Origin: Streptococcus mitis NCTC 12261
Lineage (GTDB): Bacteria; Bacillota; Bacilli; Lactobacillales; Streptococcaceae
DNA length: 64,000 nt
Direction: 5' to 3'
Assembly: GCF_000148585.2 (NCBI RefSeq)
Contig: NZ_CP028414.1
Span: 239,501-303,500, forward strand
Shown: positions 28,290 through 37,373 of the stretch, in pieces
Layout of the letters: each line of letters begins with the position of its first letter
How positions within the stretch are numbered: the stretch's first letter is position 1
Program-made: the position numbers and the translations under genes
Notes under the pieces: model-generated
The model's database searches: none
What the model was told of the DNA's origin: nothing
Seen by the model: only the letters and a program-made list of their open reading frames with translations

Positions 28290-28914
28290 GGTTGCCGTTT
28301 TTGCAGGCGGAGACCGCGGTCATTATCGGACAGACTTTGATTGCTTTGTCGGTGTGGATCGAGGCTCGCTCTGGGTCTTGGAAGAAAAGCTGCCTCTTGC
28401 TCTAGCAGTTGGGGATTTTGATTCTGTTACTGCAGAAGAGCGACAGGTGATTCAAAAACGTGCCCAGCATTTTGTTCAAGCCCGACCAGAAAAAGATGAT
28501 ACAGATCTGGAATTGGCTCTCTTAACCATCTTTGAGCAAAATTCTCAGGCTCAGGTTACTATTTTCGGTGCTTTGGGTGGTCGTATTGATCATATGCTAG
28601 CTAACGTCTTTCTACCTAGCAATCCTAAGTTGGCGCCCTATATGCGCCAGATAGAAATTGAGGATGGGCAAAATTTGATTGCCTATTGTCCAGAAGGGAC
28701 CAGTCAGCTAGAACCCCGTTCAGACTACGACTATCTAGCCTTTATGCCAGTTCGGGATAGCCAGCTGACTATTCTCGGAGCTAAGTATGAGTTGACAGAG
28801 GAGAATTTTTTCTTTAAAAAAGTGTACGCTTCTAACGAATATATAGATAGGGAAGTTTCGGTGACTTGCCCAGATGGTTATGTGGTCGTACTGCATAGCA
28901 AGGACAGGAGGTAG
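28252..28914 (+). CDS. thiN: Thiamine pyrophosphokinase
   Basis: A 220-residue enzyme transferring pyrophosphate from ATP to thiamine. Motifs are VGVDRGSLWVL (about 31-41), AVGDFDSV, RPEKDDTDLELAL (about 82-94) and GALGGRIDHMLAN (about 109-121). I chose ATG 28252, eight bases after GGGAG; two in-frame ATGs just upstream (28231, 28246) have poor spacing. The start lies inside the end of rpe. Confidence 0.92.
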   Translation: MSEYKLSENNWTRVAVFAGGDRGHYRTDFDCFVGVDRGSLWVLEEKLPLALAVGDFDSVTAEERQVIQKRAQHFVQARPEKDDTDLELALLTIFEQNSQAQVTIFGALGGRIDHMLANVFLPSNPKLAPYMRQIEIEDGQNLIAYCPEGTSQLEPRSDYDYLAFMPVRDSQLTILGAKYELTEENFFFKKVYASNEYIDREVSVTCPDGYVVVLHSKDRR

Positions 28915-28915
28915 G

Positions 28916-30172
28916 ATGGAAAGTTTACTTGTTCTATTATTGATTGCCAACCTAGCTGGTATCTTTCTGATTTGGCAAAGGCAGGATAAGCAGGAAAAAC
29001 ATCTAAGTAAGATCTTGGAGGATCAGGCAGATCACTTGTCAGACCAGTTGGATTACCGCTTTGAACAAGCAAGACAAGCCAGCCAGTTAGATCAAAAAGA
29101 TTTGGAAGTGTCTGTCAGTGACCGTTTGCAAGAAGTGAGAATTGAATTGCACCAAGGTCTGACTCAGGTTCGTCAAGAAATGACAGATAATCTCCTCCAA
29201 ACCAGAGACAAGACTGACCAACGTCTCCAAGCCTTGCAGGAATCAAATGAGCAACGCTTGGAACAAATGCGCCAAACAGTCGAGGAAAAACTAGAAAAGA
29301 CCTTACAGACACGCTTGCAGGCTTCCTTTGAGACAGTTTCCAAACAACTGGAGTCGGTCAATCGTGGCCTGGGAGAAATGCAGACAGTTGCCCGTGATGT
29401 CGGCGCCCTTAACAAGGTTCTCTCTGGAACCAAAACGCGAGGGATTCTTGGAGAATTGCAACTGGGGCAAATCATCGAAGACATCATGACACCTGCCCAG
29501 TACGAAAGAGAATTTGCAACGGTTGAAAACTCTAGTGAACGAGTGGAGTATGCCATCAAGTTGCCCGGACAAGGCGACCAGGAATACGTCTACCTACCAA
29601 TTGACTCTAAGTTTCCACTGGCAGATTATTACCGTCTAGAAGAAGCCTATGAAGCAGGTGATAAGGACGAGATTGAACGCTGTCGTAAATCGCTTTTAGC
29701 AAGCGTCAAGCGCTTTGCTAAGGATATCAGGAATAAGTATCTAGCACCGCCTCGGACAACCAATTTTGGAGTCTTGTTTGTTCCAACAGAAGGTCTCTAC
29801 TCAGAAATTGTCCGCAATCCGGTTTTCTTTGATGATTTGAGACGGGAGGAACAGATTATTGTCGCAGGTCCAAGTACCCTGTCAGCCCTCCTCAATTCCC
29901 TATCAGTTGGCTTCAAGACTCTCAATATCCAAAAGAGTGCCGACCATATCAGCAAGACCCTTGCTAGCGTTAAGACCGAGTTTGGCAAGTTTGGTGGCAT
30001 TCTGGTCAAGGCACAAAAACACCTCCAACATGCCTCTGGCAATATTGATGAACTATTAAACCGTCGTACCATAGCTATCGAGCGGACGCTCCGTCACATT
30101 GAGTTGTCAGAAGATGAGCCTGCGCTTGATCTACTCCATTTCCAAGAAAATGAGGAAGAATATGAAGATTAG
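28916..30172 (+). CDS. rmuC: RmuC-family DNA recombination protein
   Basis: A 418-residue protein with one N-terminal membrane anchor (LLVLLLIANLAGIFLIW), a long coiled coil of about 150 residues rich in Gln, Glu and Arg, and the RmuC nuclease-fold core (GILGELQLGQIIED, LPIDSKFPLADYYRL, YLAPPRTTNFGVLFVPTEGLY). It is thought to limit DNA inversions at repeats. The ATG at 28916 follows GGAGG. Its end overlaps the start of the yhaM gene. Confidence 0.92.
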   Translation: MESLLVLLLIANLAGIFLIWQRQDKQEKHLSKILEDQADHLSDQLDYRFEQARQASQLDQKDLEVSVSDRLQEVRIELHQGLTQVRQEMTDNLLQTRDKTDQRLQALQESNEQRLEQMRQTVEEKLEKTLQTRLQASFETVSKQLESVNRGLGEMQTVARDVGALNKVLSGTKTRGILGELQLGQIIEDIMTPAQYEREFATVENSSERVEYAIKLPGQGDQEYVYLPIDSKFPLADYYRLEEAYEAGDKDEIERCRKSLLASVKRFAKDIRNKYLAPPRTTNFGVLFVPTEGLYSEIVRNPVFFDDLRREEQIIVAGPSTLSALLNSLSVGFKTLNIQKSADHISKTLASVKTEFGKFGGILVKAQKHLQHASGNIDELLNRRTIAIERTLRHIELSEDEPALDLLHFQENEEEYED

Positions 30173-31103
30173 TCACATGAAAAAAGATGAGCTGTTTGAA
30201 GGTTTTTACCTAATCAAGTCAGCTGATCTGAGGCAAACTCGAGCTGGGAAAAACTACCTAGCCTTTACCTTCCAAGATGATAGTGGCGAGATTGAAGGGA
30301 AACTCTGGGATGCCCAACCTCATAACGTTGAGGCCTATACTGCAGGTAAGGTTGTCCACATGAAAGGACGCCGAGAAGTTTATAACAACACCCCTCAAGT
30401 CAATCAAATTACCCTTCGCCTGCCTCAACCTGGTGAACCCAATGACCCAGCTGATTTCAAGGTCAAGTCACCAGTTGATGTCAAGGAAATCCGTGACTAC
30501 ATGTCGCAAATGATTTTTAAAATTGAAAATCCTGTCTGGCAACGAATTGTCCGAAAGCTCTACACCAAGTATGATAAGGAATTCTACTCCTATCCAGCTG
30601 CCAAGACTAATCACCATGCCTTTGAAACGGGTTTGGCCTATCATACGGCGACCATGGTGCGTTTGGCAGATGCTATTAGCGAAGTTTATCCTCAGCTCAA
30701 TAAGAGCCTGCTCTATGCGGGGATTATGCTGCATGACTTGGCTAAGGTCATCGAGTTGACGGGACCAGACCAGACCGAGTACACAGTGCGAGGCAATCTT
30801 CTTGGGCATATTGCTTTGATTGATAGCGAAATTACCAAGACAGTTATGGAACTCGGTATCGATGATACCAAGGAAGAAGTCGTTCTGCTTCGTCACGTCA
30901 TCCTTAGTCACCACGGCTTGCTTGAGTATGGAAGTCCAGTCCGTCCACGCATTATGGAAGCAGAGATTATCCATATGATTGATAATCTGGATGCAAGCAT
31001 GATGATGATGTCAACAGCTCTGGCTTTGGTGGATAAAGGAGAGATGACCAATAAAATCTTCGCTATGGACAATCGTTCCTTCTATAAACCAGATTTAGAT
31101 TAA
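30162..31103 (+). CDS. yhaM: 3'-5' exoribonuclease, YhaM family
   Basis: A 313-residue protein with an N-terminal OB fold (about 1-95: YLIKSADLRQTRAGKNYLAFTFQD) and a C-terminal HD domain (about 150-300) with NHHAFETGLAYHT, MLHDLAKV and SHHG as metal ligands. It trims mRNA 3' ends; S. aureus homologues are called CBF1. ATG 30162 after GAGGAAG, 11 bases inside the end of rmuC. A strong terminator follows. Confidence 0.92.
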   Translation: MKISHMKKDELFEGFYLIKSADLRQTRAGKNYLAFTFQDDSGEIEGKLWDAQPHNVEAYTAGKVVHMKGRREVYNNTPQVNQITLRLPQPGEPNDPADFKVKSPVDVKEIRDYMSQMIFKIENPVWQRIVRKLYTKYDKEFYSYPAAKTNHHAFETGLAYHTATMVRLADAISEVYPQLNKSLLYAGIMLHDLAKVIELTGPDQTEYTVRGNLLGHIALIDSEITKTVMELGIDDTKEEVVLLRHVILSHHGLLEYGSPVRPRIMEAEIIHMIDNLDASMMMMSTALALVDKGEMTNKIFAMDNRSFYKPDLD

Positions 31104-31112
31104 TAATTTAAG

Positions 31113-31149
31113 AAAAACGAGCATTTTTAGGATAAGAATGTTCGTTTTT
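31113..31149 (+). terminator. Terminator of the tatD-yhaM gene run
   Basis: AAAAACGAGCATT and AATGTTCGTTTTT, loop of 11, one G-U, followed by more T. Confidence 0.85.
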
Positions 31150-31163
31150 TTATGTGAATATGG

Positions 31164-31169
31164 TATAAT
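31164..31169 (+). promoter_or_regulatory. -10 box of purR
   Basis: TATGGTATAAT (extended -10) with a weak TTCGTT 17 bases upstream inside the terminator. I found no PurBox (CCGAA core) near it. Confidence 0.6.
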
Positions 31170-31207
31170 AGATAAAATATCAAAATTAAATGAAGTGGGA
31201 AATAGAA

Positions 31208-32035
31208 ATGAAATTAAGAAGAAGTGATCGGATGGTTGTCATTTCCAACTATTTGATCAATAATCCTTATAAACTAACTAGTCTCAATACTTTTGCTGAA
31301 AAGTATGAATCTGCTAAATCATCCATCTCAGAGGATATCGTCATTATCAAACGTGCCTTTGAGGAAATTGAAATCGGTCATATCCAGACAGTAACTGGTG
31401 CTGGTGGTGGTGTCATTTTCACACCATCAATCTCAAGCCATGATGCCAAGGAAATGGTTGAAGACTTGCGTGCCAAGTTGTCAGAAAGTGACCGTATCTT
31501 GCCAGGTGGTTACATCTACCTGTCCGATTTGCTCAGCACACCAGCTATCTTGAAAAATATTGGTCGTATTATTGCCAAGAGCTTTATGGACCAAAAAATT
31601 GATGCCGTTATGACCGTAGCGACTAAGGGTGTTCCTCTTGCAAATGCAGTTGCCAATGTCCTCAATGTTCCCTTTGTTATTGTGCGCCGCGACCTGAAAA
31701 TTACCGAAGGTTCAACTGTTAGCGTCAACTATGTATCAGGTTCAAGTGGTGACCGCATTGAGAAAATGTTCCTTTCAAAACGCAGTCTCAAGGCAGGCAG
31801 CCGTGTCTTGATTGTGGATGACTTCTTGAAAGGCGGAGGAACTGTCAACGGGATGATTAGTCTCTTGCGTGAGTTTGATTCAGAATTGGCTGGTGTAGCG
31901 GTCTTTGCGGATAATGCTCAAGAAGAACGCGAAAAGCAGTTTGACTACAAGTCACTCTTGAAGGTAACCAATATTGATGTCAAGAACCAAGCCATCGATG
32001 TTGAGGTTGGTAATATCTTTGACGAAGATAAATAA
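31208..32035 (+). CDS. purR: Purine operon regulator PurR
   Basis: A 275-residue Firmicutes-type PurR (not LacI type). Residues 1-75 form a winged helix (SDRMVVISNYLINNPYKLTSLNTFAE), and the rest is a phosphoribosyltransferase fold with the PRPP loop VLIVDDFLKGGGTVNG near 200-215. In lactic streptococci it activates pur genes when PRPP rises. ATG 31208 was chosen because it begins the conserved KLRRSDRM. It is monocistronic in appearance and is followed by lysA. Confidence 0.93.
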   Translation: MKLRRSDRMVVISNYLINNPYKLTSLNTFAEKYESAKSSISEDIVIIKRAFEEIEIGHIQTVTGAGGGVIFTPSISSHDAKEMVEDLRAKLSESDRILPGGYIYLSDLLSTPAILKNIGRIIAKSFMDQKIDAVMTVATKGVPLANAVANVLNVPFVIVRRDLKITEGSTVSVNYVSGSSGDRIEKMFLSKRSLKAGSRVLIVDDFLKGGGTVNGMISLLREFDSELAGVAVFADNAQEEREKQFDYKSLLKVTNIDVKNQAIDVEVGNIFDEDK

Positions 32036-32101
32036 GAGATAGAACTAAAGGTTGGAACGCTTGTCCCAGCCTTTCTTTGCAAATAGAATAGAAGGAAGTA
32101 T

Positions 32102-33352
32102 ATGAAAACACCATTTATCAATAGAGAAGACTTAGAAGCGATTGTTGCCGAGTTCCCGACTCCCTTTCACTTATATGATGAGAAGGGGATTCGTGAGAAG
32201 GCAAGGGCCGTCAACCAAGCATTTTCCTGGAACAAGGGCTTTAAGGAATATTTTGCGGTTAAGGCTACTCCAACACCAGCTATCTTGAAAATTCTTCAAG
32301 AGGAAGGTTGTGGAGTGGACTGCTCTAGTTATGTAGAACTTTTGATGAGTCATAAACTGAATTTCCCTGGTTCTGAGATTATGTTCTCTTCAAACAATAC
32401 GCCAGATAAGGAATATGCCTATGCGCGTGAATTGGGTGCGACCATTAACTTGGATGCCTTTGAAGATATTGAACATCTAGAGCGCGCAGCAGGCATTCCA
32501 GAAATCATCTCTTGTCGTTACAATCCTGGTGGTGTTTTTGAGCTAGGAACAGATATTATGGACAATCCTGGAGAAGCCAAGTTTGGCATGACCAAGGACC
32601 AGCTCTTTGAAGCTTTTGCCATCTTGAAGGAAAAAGGAGCTAAGACTTTTGGGATTCACTCCTTCCTAGCGTCCAATACCGTGACCCATCTCTATTATCC
32701 AGAGTTGGCTCGTCAGCTTTTTGAATTGGCTGTTGAAATCAAGGAAAAGTTGGGCATTTCGCTAGACTTTATCAATCTTTCTGGCGGTATTGGTGTCAAC
32801 TATCGTCCAGACCAGGAGCCAAATGATATTGCCTTGATTGGTGAGGGAGTTCGTAAGGTGTATGAAGAGGTCCTTACGCCAGCAGGTCTTGGTCAAGTCA
32901 AGATTTTCACCGAATTGGGTCGCTTTATGTTAGCACCTCACGGTGCTTTGGTCACAAGAGTTACCCATAAGAAGAAAACCTACCGTACCTATCTAGGTGT
33001 GGATGCATCGGCAGTCAACCTCATGCGTCCAGCCATGTACGGAGCCTACCACCATATTACCAATCTGACACATCTAGAAGGACCAGCTGAAGTGGTAGAT
33101 GTGGTCGGTTCACTCTGTGAAAACAATGATAAATTTGCAGTGAATCGCGAATTGCCTCATACAGAAATCGGTGATTTGCTGATAATTCATGATACAGGTG
33201 CCCACGGTTTTTCAATGGGTTACCAGTACAACGCCAAACTTCGTTCTGCGGAAATCCTCTATACCGAAGAAGGTAAAGCCCGTCAAATTCGCCGTGCAGA
33301 GCGACCTGAGGACTACTTTGCAACCTTGTATGGCTTTGATTTTGAAGAATAA
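32102..33352 (+). CDS. lysA: Diaminopimelate decarboxylase
   Basis: A 416-residue fold-type III PLP enzyme that forms L-lysine from meso-diaminopimelate. The PLP lysine is in YFAVKATPTPAIL (about 50), the glycine-rich phosphate site in NLSGGIGVNY, and CENNDKFAVNRELP holds the active-site Cys of the partner subunit. Streptococci put lysine in peptidoglycan, so this is a cell wall supply step. SD AGGAAG before ATG 32102. Confidence 0.88.
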   Translation: MKTPFINREDLEAIVAEFPTPFHLYDEKGIREKARAVNQAFSWNKGFKEYFAVKATPTPAILKILQEEGCGVDCSSYVELLMSHKLNFPGSEIMFSSNNTPDKEYAYARELGATINLDAFEDIEHLERAAGIPEIISCRYNPGGVFELGTDIMDNPGEAKFGMTKDQLFEAFAILKEKGAKTFGIHSFLASNTVTHLYYPELARQLFELAVEIKEKLGISLDFINLSGGIGVNYRPDQEPNDIALIGEGVRKVYEEVLTPAGLGQVKIFTELGRFMLAPHGALVTRVTHKKKTYRTYLGVDASAVNLMRPAMYGAYHHITNLTHLEGPAEVVDVVGSLCENNDKFAVNRELPHTEIGDLLIIHDTGAHGFSMGYQYNAKLRSAEILYTEEGKARQIRRAERPEDYFATLYGFDFEE

Positions 33353-33415
33353 AATGATAAGTAATTGAAAATGAAATTGAAAAACAGATTGCTTTCTAAA
33401 AAATAGGCAAAAATC

Positions 33416-33443
33416 TTGTTTTTCCTTCAAGTCGTGATATAAT
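33416..33443 (+). promoter_or_regulatory. Promoter of pflA
   Basis: TTGTTT (33416-33421), 16-base spacer, TATAAT (33438-33443). The start site would fall on the first bases of a cre-like site. Confidence 0.65.
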
Positions 33444-33449
33444 AAAACT

Positions 33450-33464
33450 ATAAAACGTTTTCAA
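33450..33464 (-). promoter_or_regulatory. cre (CcpA operator) at the pflA transcription start
   Basis: Minus strand TTGAAAACGTTTTAT agrees with WTGNAANCGNWNNCW at all but one fixed position; the core AAAACGTTTT is a palindrome. Confidence 0.65.
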
Positions 33465-33477
33465 GGAAGGTAACGAT

Positions 33478-34272
33478 ATGTCTGAAGAAACAATTGATTA
33501 TGGACAAGTGACAGGAATGGTACATTCGACAGAAAGCTTTGGATCAGTAGATGGACCTGGTATTCGCTTTATTGTCTTTTTGCAGGGCTGTCACATGCGT
33601 TGCCAGTATTGCCACAACCCGGACACTTGGGCTATGGAGTCTAATAAATCGCGTGAACGGACGGTAGATGATGTTTTGACAGAGGCCTTGCGCTACCGCG
33701 GTTTCTGGGGAAATAAGGGTGGGATTACAGTCAGTGGAGGAGAAGCCCTCTTGCAGATTGATTTCCTGATTGCCCTCTTCACTAAGGCTAAGGAACAAGG
33801 AATCCACTGTACCTTGGATACCTGTGCCCTTCCTTTCCGTAATAAACCACGTTACCTTGAGAAGTTTGACAAACTCATGGCTGTCACTGACTTGGTTCTC
33901 TTGGATATCAAGGAAATCAACGAAGAACAGCACAAGATTGTCACTAGCCAAACCAATAAAAATATCTTGGCTTGTGCCCAGTATCTATCAGATATTGGAA
34001 AACCTGTCTGGATTCGCCATGTGCTAGTTCCAGGATTGACAGATAGAGATGACGACTTGATTGAACTTGGGAAGTTCGTCAAGACCCTCAAAAATGTTGA
34101 TAAGTTTGAAATTCTGCCTTATCACACTATGGGTGAGTTTAAATGGCGTGAATTGGGAATTCCATATTCCCTCGAAGGGGTCAAACCACCAACAGCAGAC
34201 CGCGTCAAGAACGCTAAAAAACTCATGGATACCGAAAGTTACCAAGACTATATGAAACGTGTACATGGATAA
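33478..34272 (+). CDS. pflA: Pyruvate formate-lyase activating enzyme
   Basis: A 264-residue radical SAM enzyme that installs the glycyl radical on pyruvate formate-lyase. The [4Fe-4S] motif C-x3-C-x2-C is in GCHMRCQYCHNPD (about 38-50), the SAM contact in GGITVSGGEAL, and LLDIKEIN follows. Length and motif spacing fit. SD AAGGAAGG before ATG. A cre site at its start suggests repression by glucose, consistent with mixed-acid fermentation on slow sugars. Confidence 0.95.
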   Translation: MSEETIDYGQVTGMVHSTESFGSVDGPGIRFIVFLQGCHMRCQYCHNPDTWAMESNKSRERTVDDVLTEALRYRGFWGNKGGITVSGGEALLQIDFLIALFTKAKEQGIHCTLDTCALPFRNKPRYLEKFDKLMAVTDLVLLDIKEINEEQHKIVTSQTNKNILACAQYLSDIGKPVWIRHVLVPGLTDRDDDLIELGKFVKTLKNVDKFEILPYHTMGEFKWRELGIPYSLEGVKPPTADRVKNAKKLMDTESYQDYMKRVHG

Positions 34273-34277
34273 AAAAG

Positions 34278-34301
34278 AAGCCTGATGGAAACATCGGGCT
34301 T
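34278..34301 (+). terminator. Terminator of pflA
   Basis: AAGCCTGATG and CATCGGGCTT, loop of four, one G-U, then TTG. Confidence 0.75.
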
Positions 34302-34304
34302 TTG

Positions 34305-34499
34305 ATACTCAATGAAAATCAAAGAGCAAACTAGGAAGCTAGTCGCAGGCTGCTCAAAACATGGTTTTGAGGTTGTGGATAGAACTGACGAAGTCAGCTC
34401 AAAACACTGTTTTGAGGTTGTAGATAAGACTGACGAAGTCAGTAACACATCTACGGCAAGGCGAAGCTGACGTGGTTTGAAGAGATTTTCGAAGAGTAT
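34305..34499 (+). repeat. BOX element 4 (A-B-C, complete)
   Basis: ATACTCAATGAAAATC at the start, one boxB (GATAGAACTGACGAAGTCAG with CAAAACACTGTTTTGAG), and a complete boxC ending GATTTTCGAAGAGTAT. Confidence 0.93.
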
Positions 34500-34506
34500 G
34501 ACTTGC

Positions 34507-34538
34507 AAAAAGACTTAGCAAACCAGCTAAGCCTTTTT
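34507..34538 (-). terminator. Terminator of yidC
   Basis: AAAAAG-A-CTTAGC opposite GCTAAG-C-CTTTTT with one internal A-C mismatch, loop AAACCA; immediately after the yidC stop on the minus strand. Confidence 0.7.
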
Positions 34539-34542
34539 CTTC

Positions 34543-35469
34543 TTATCTCGAACGTTGTTTTCCAGCGTTGCGATTTTTGTGTTTTTTCTTGCTTGTGATA
34601 GCAGTTGGTTGTTCAGGGGTAACGTCTTTTCGTCCACTTGGTGTAGAGAAAGCACGTGCTTTTGGTGGGTTCTTGGCTAGTTCTTCACGGACTTTTTTGC
34701 GAAGTTTTGGACGGACGATATAGTTGACGATAAACTGTTGGAGAATCATCATGAAACCACCGACAACCCAGTAAAGTGTGACACTGGCTGGTGAAATGAG
34801 GGAGAAGACAACAATCGTGATTGGGCTCACGTAAGCCATTTTCTTGATTTGTTCTCTTTGCGTTTCGTCTTCTACTCCGTGAAGTGAAAGGAGCGATTGA
34901 AGATAGTAAAGGACACCTGCGCAGGCAACCAAAATCATACTTGGAGAACCTAGAGGAATGCCTAGGTAGCTTGCTTGAGCAACCCCTTCAGTATGTTGGG
35001 CAGCAAAGTAGATAGCTGAGAAGAAAGGCATTTGAAGGAGGATAGGGAAGCATCCTACACCACCAAACATGCTGATGCCGTGCTCTTTTTGAGCAGCAAA
35101 GAGAGCTTGTTGGGCTTCGAGTTTTTCTTCTTGAGTAGTCGCTTCCTTGAGACGTGTTTGGTGTGGCTCAAGGACGTGCTTGAGGGCGTTCATCTTTTCA
35201 GAGTGAAGCGTTGCCTTCCATGATTGGTAGATACCAAGTGGCAAGATAATCAAGCGCACGATAATGGTTACGATAATGATAGCCATACCAAAGCCTAGAC
35301 CTTGATCAGTAGCGAAGTACTTGATAGCTTCAGCCATAGGCGCTCCGAAAGTATTCCAAATAAATCCTGTTGGCTCTCCTGTTGCTTTATCGACGCTAAC
35401 ACAGCCAGTCAAGACAAGCAACATAGCCACTCCCATAGTCGAGAGTGCAAAACGTTTAATAGATTTCAC
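34543..35469 (-). CDS. yidC: Membrane protein insertase YidC (lipoprotein form)
   Basis: A 308-residue insertase of the YidC/OxaA family. The signal peptide ends in VLTGC with Cys23 as lipidation site. Five membrane segments follow; ILPLGIYQSWKATLHSEKMNALK includes the hydrophilic-groove arginine region, and FPILLQMPFFSAIYFAAQ and SPASVTLYWVVGGFMMILQQ are conserved helices. The basic tail (KKKHKNRNAGKQRSR) suits ribosome contact. Streptococci have two paralogues, and the one with a long basic tail is usually YidC2; I do not assign it. Start codon is GTG 35469. Downstream of acyP on the same strand. Confidence 0.93.
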   Translation of the reverse strand: MKSIKRFALSTMGVAMLLVLTGCVSVDKATGEPTGFIWNTFGAPMAEAIKYFATDQGLGFGMAIIIVTIIVRLIILPLGIYQSWKATLHSEKMNALKHVLEPHQTRLKEATTQEEKLEAQQALFAAQKEHGISMFGGVGCFPILLQMPFFSAIYFAAQHTEGVAQASYLGIPLGSPSMILVACAGVLYYLQSLLSLHGVEDETQREQIKKMAYVSPITIVVFSLISPASVTLYWVVGGFMMILQQFIVNYIVRPKLRKKVREELAKNPPKARAFSTPSGRKDVTPEQPTAITSKKKHKNRNAGKQRSR

Positions 35470-35546
35470 TGTTTTTATTCCTTCTTTAAAAATTATACCT
35501 TTCTATTCTACTGTTTTTTTACAAAATATACAATAGTTCTAGAGAC

Positions 35547-35825
35547 TTAATTTGCGATTTTAAAGTCAGGGTAGGGAGGAAAGTTACTTAGTTTGACATC
35601 TAAGTAGCTGACTTTTGAAAAAGGTGTGGGTCCTTTGCGGATTTCTTGGATAAATTTTGCCATGGTAGCAGATGAGTCTGCTTGGGCTAATATTTCCACT
35701 GTGCCATCGTCGTTATTCCATACTCGACCTGTGATGCCACCAATTTCAAGCGCCAAGCTGTAAACACCCCAACGAAAACCGACTCCCTGCACCCTGCCTT
35801 GGGCGATCATTCTAACCTTTTGCAT
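35547..35825 (-). CDS. acyP: Acylphosphatase
   Basis: A 92-residue alpha/beta sandwich enzyme hydrolysing acyl phosphates. The phosphate loop GRVQGVGFRWGV (about 10-21) with the catalytic Arg, and GRVWNNDDGTVEI with the catalytic Asn, are intact. Its ATG is only 33 bases from the ATG of the divergent rRNA methyltransferase gene. Probably cotranscribed with yidC (77-base gap). Confidence 0.94.
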   Translation of the reverse strand: MQKVRMIAQGRVQGVGFRWGVYSLALEIGGITGRVWNNDDGTVEILAQADSSATMAKFIQEIRKGPTPFSKVSYLDVKLSNFPPYPDFKIAN

Positions 35826-35846
35826 ACCAAACTCCTTTGATTGTGT

Positions 35847-35852
35847 TATAAT
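35847..35852 (+). promoter_or_regulatory. Extended -10 box giving a leaderless rRNA methyltransferase mRNA
   Basis: TGTTATAAT ends seven bases before ATG 35859, so transcription would start at or within a base of the A of ATG. There is no Shine-Dalgarno sequence between. Confidence 0.65.
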
Positions 35853-35858
35853 ATTTCT

Positions 35859-36599
35859 ATGACTATTATAACCTCAAAAGCCAATTCTGTGGTAAAAAAT
35901 GCCAAGAAATTACACCAAAAAAAATACCGCAAGTCTGCTTATTTGATTGAAGGCTGGCACTTGTTTGAAGAAGCTGTTCAAGCTGGAGTGACGATTGAGA
36001 AAATCTTTGCCCTAGAAAGTTATCGAGAACAGTTAGCTGCTTTTTCGCAAACTGTCTGGGTGTCAGAGGATATTTTGCTAGATTTGGCGGATTCTCAGAC
36101 TCCACAGGGAATTGTTGCCGTGGTTCAAAAAGAAGAAGTAGGGCAAGCTGACTTTAGCCAGGGCAAGTTCTTGTTTTTGGAAGATGTGCAAGATCCTGGT
36201 AATGTGGGAACTATCATTCGGACTGCGGATGCAGCAGGTTTTACTGGAGTGATTGTTTCAGATAAATCGGCAGATATATACAGTCTCAAGACTCTACGTT
36301 CCATGCAAGGCAGTCATTTCCACCTGCCCATTTATAGGATGTCGAGTCAAGCGCTTCTTAAGGAAACCAAAGAGGCAGGTATCTCAGTGCTGGCAACAAC
36401 CCTATCTAAAGATTCTGTTGATTACAGAGAACTGCCTCCTATAGAAAATTTTGTACTAGTCATGGGAAATGAGGGTCAAGGAATTAGTTCCCTCATGGCT
36501 GAAAGTGCAGATCAATTGGTCCATATTAGCATGAAGGGGAAGGCAGAGAGTTTGAATGTTGCAGTTGCGGCCGGTATTTTAATTTTCCATTTAAGCTAA
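35859..36599 (+). CDS. SpoU/TrmH-family RNA 2'-O-methyltransferase
   Basis: A 246-residue SPOUT enzyme. The N-terminal substrate-binding part (KKLHQKKYRKSAYLIEGWHLFEEA) is typical of 23S rRNA methyltransferases of this group. The knot motifs are FLEDVQDPGNVGTIIRTADAAGF (about 107-129), LVMGNEGQGIS (about 205-215) and the C-terminal ESLNVAVAAGIL. The exact target nucleotide is unknown. ATG 35859 is the first codon of the conserved sequence and seems to be the 5' end of the transcript. Confidence 0.9.
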   Translation: MTIITSKANSVVKNAKKLHQKKYRKSAYLIEGWHLFEEAVQAGVTIEKIFALESYREQLAAFSQTVWVSEDILLDLADSQTPQGIVAVVQKEEVGQADFSQGKFLFLEDVQDPGNVGTIIRTADAAGFTGVIVSDKSADIYSLKTLRSMQGSHFHLPIYRMSSQALLKETKEAGISVLATTLSKDSVDYRELPPIENFVLVMGNEGQGISSLMAESADQLVHISMKGKAESLNVAVAAGILIFHLS

Positions 36600-36653
36600 T
36601 TTTAACTTTCTTTGTTATAATCAAGGAAAGATGTTCATAGAAAAGGAGAAAAG

Positions 36654-37337
36654 ATGAATCACACTATTATTCACGACCGCGCAGGTCTCAATCAATTTTA
36701 CGCTAAGGTTTATGCCTTTGTTGGTCTGGGAATCGGATTATCCGCTTTAGTATCAGGTCTTATGTTGACGGTCTTTCAATCTCAGTTGGTTTACTTTTTG
36801 ATGCAGGGACGCCTCTGGTTGACCATTGCTACTTTTGCGGAGTTGGCCTTGGTTTTCGTTGCCAGTAACATGGCCTTAAAGAATAGTCCAGCGGCTCTTC
36901 CAGTATTTTTACTTTACTCTGTTTTAAACGGCTTTACTCTTAGTTTTGTGGTGGCCTTCTATACTCCGGGTACAGTTTTATCCGCCTTTGTGTCTAGCGC
37001 CCTTCTCTTCTTTGTCATGGCGGCAGTTGGCATGTTCACCAAGAAAGATTTGAGTGGCCTTGGTCGGGCTATGATGGCGGCTCTTATCGGTTTGCTGATT
37101 GCCATGGTAGTTAATATTTTCTTGGCTAGCGGCTTCTTTGATTATATGATTAGCGTAGCCATGGTTTTGGTTTTCTCAGGGTTGATTGCTTGGGACAACC
37201 AAAGAATTCGTCTTGCTTATGAACAATCACAAGGCCGTGTAGCGACAGGTTGGGTTGTGTCAATGGCTCTCAGTATCTATCTTGATTTTATCAATCTCTT
37301 CCTAAGTATTCTACGTATCTTCGGTCGAAATGACTAA
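36654..37337 (+). CDS. Bax inhibitor-1 family membrane protein (YccA/BsYetJ type)
   Basis: A 227-residue protein with seven hydrophobic segments. FVGLGIGLSALVSGLML and DFINLFLSILRIFGRND at the C-terminus are the conserved ends of the family. Bacterial members such as YetJ conduct Ca2+ in a pH-dependent way, and others modulate FtsH; the role here is unknown. SD AAGGAG before ATG. Own terminator. Confidence 0.88.
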   Translation: MNHTIIHDRAGLNQFYAKVYAFVGLGIGLSALVSGLMLTVFQSQLVYFLMQGRLWLTIATFAELALVFVASNMALKNSPAALPVFLLYSVLNGFTLSFVVAFYTPGTVLSAFVSSALLFFVMAAVGMFTKKDLSGLGRAMMAALIGLLIAMVVNIFLASGFFDYMISVAMVLVFSGLIAWDNQRIRLAYEQSQGRVATGWVVSMALSIYLDFINLFLSILRIFGRND

Positions 37338-37349
37338 AAGGTTCATGAC

Positions 37350-37373
37350 ATCAGTGTTCGAAGGAGCACTGAT
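37350..37373 (+). terminator. Terminator after the BI-1 gene
   Basis: ATCAGTG and CACTGAT, loop of ten, followed by seven T. Confidence 0.75.
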
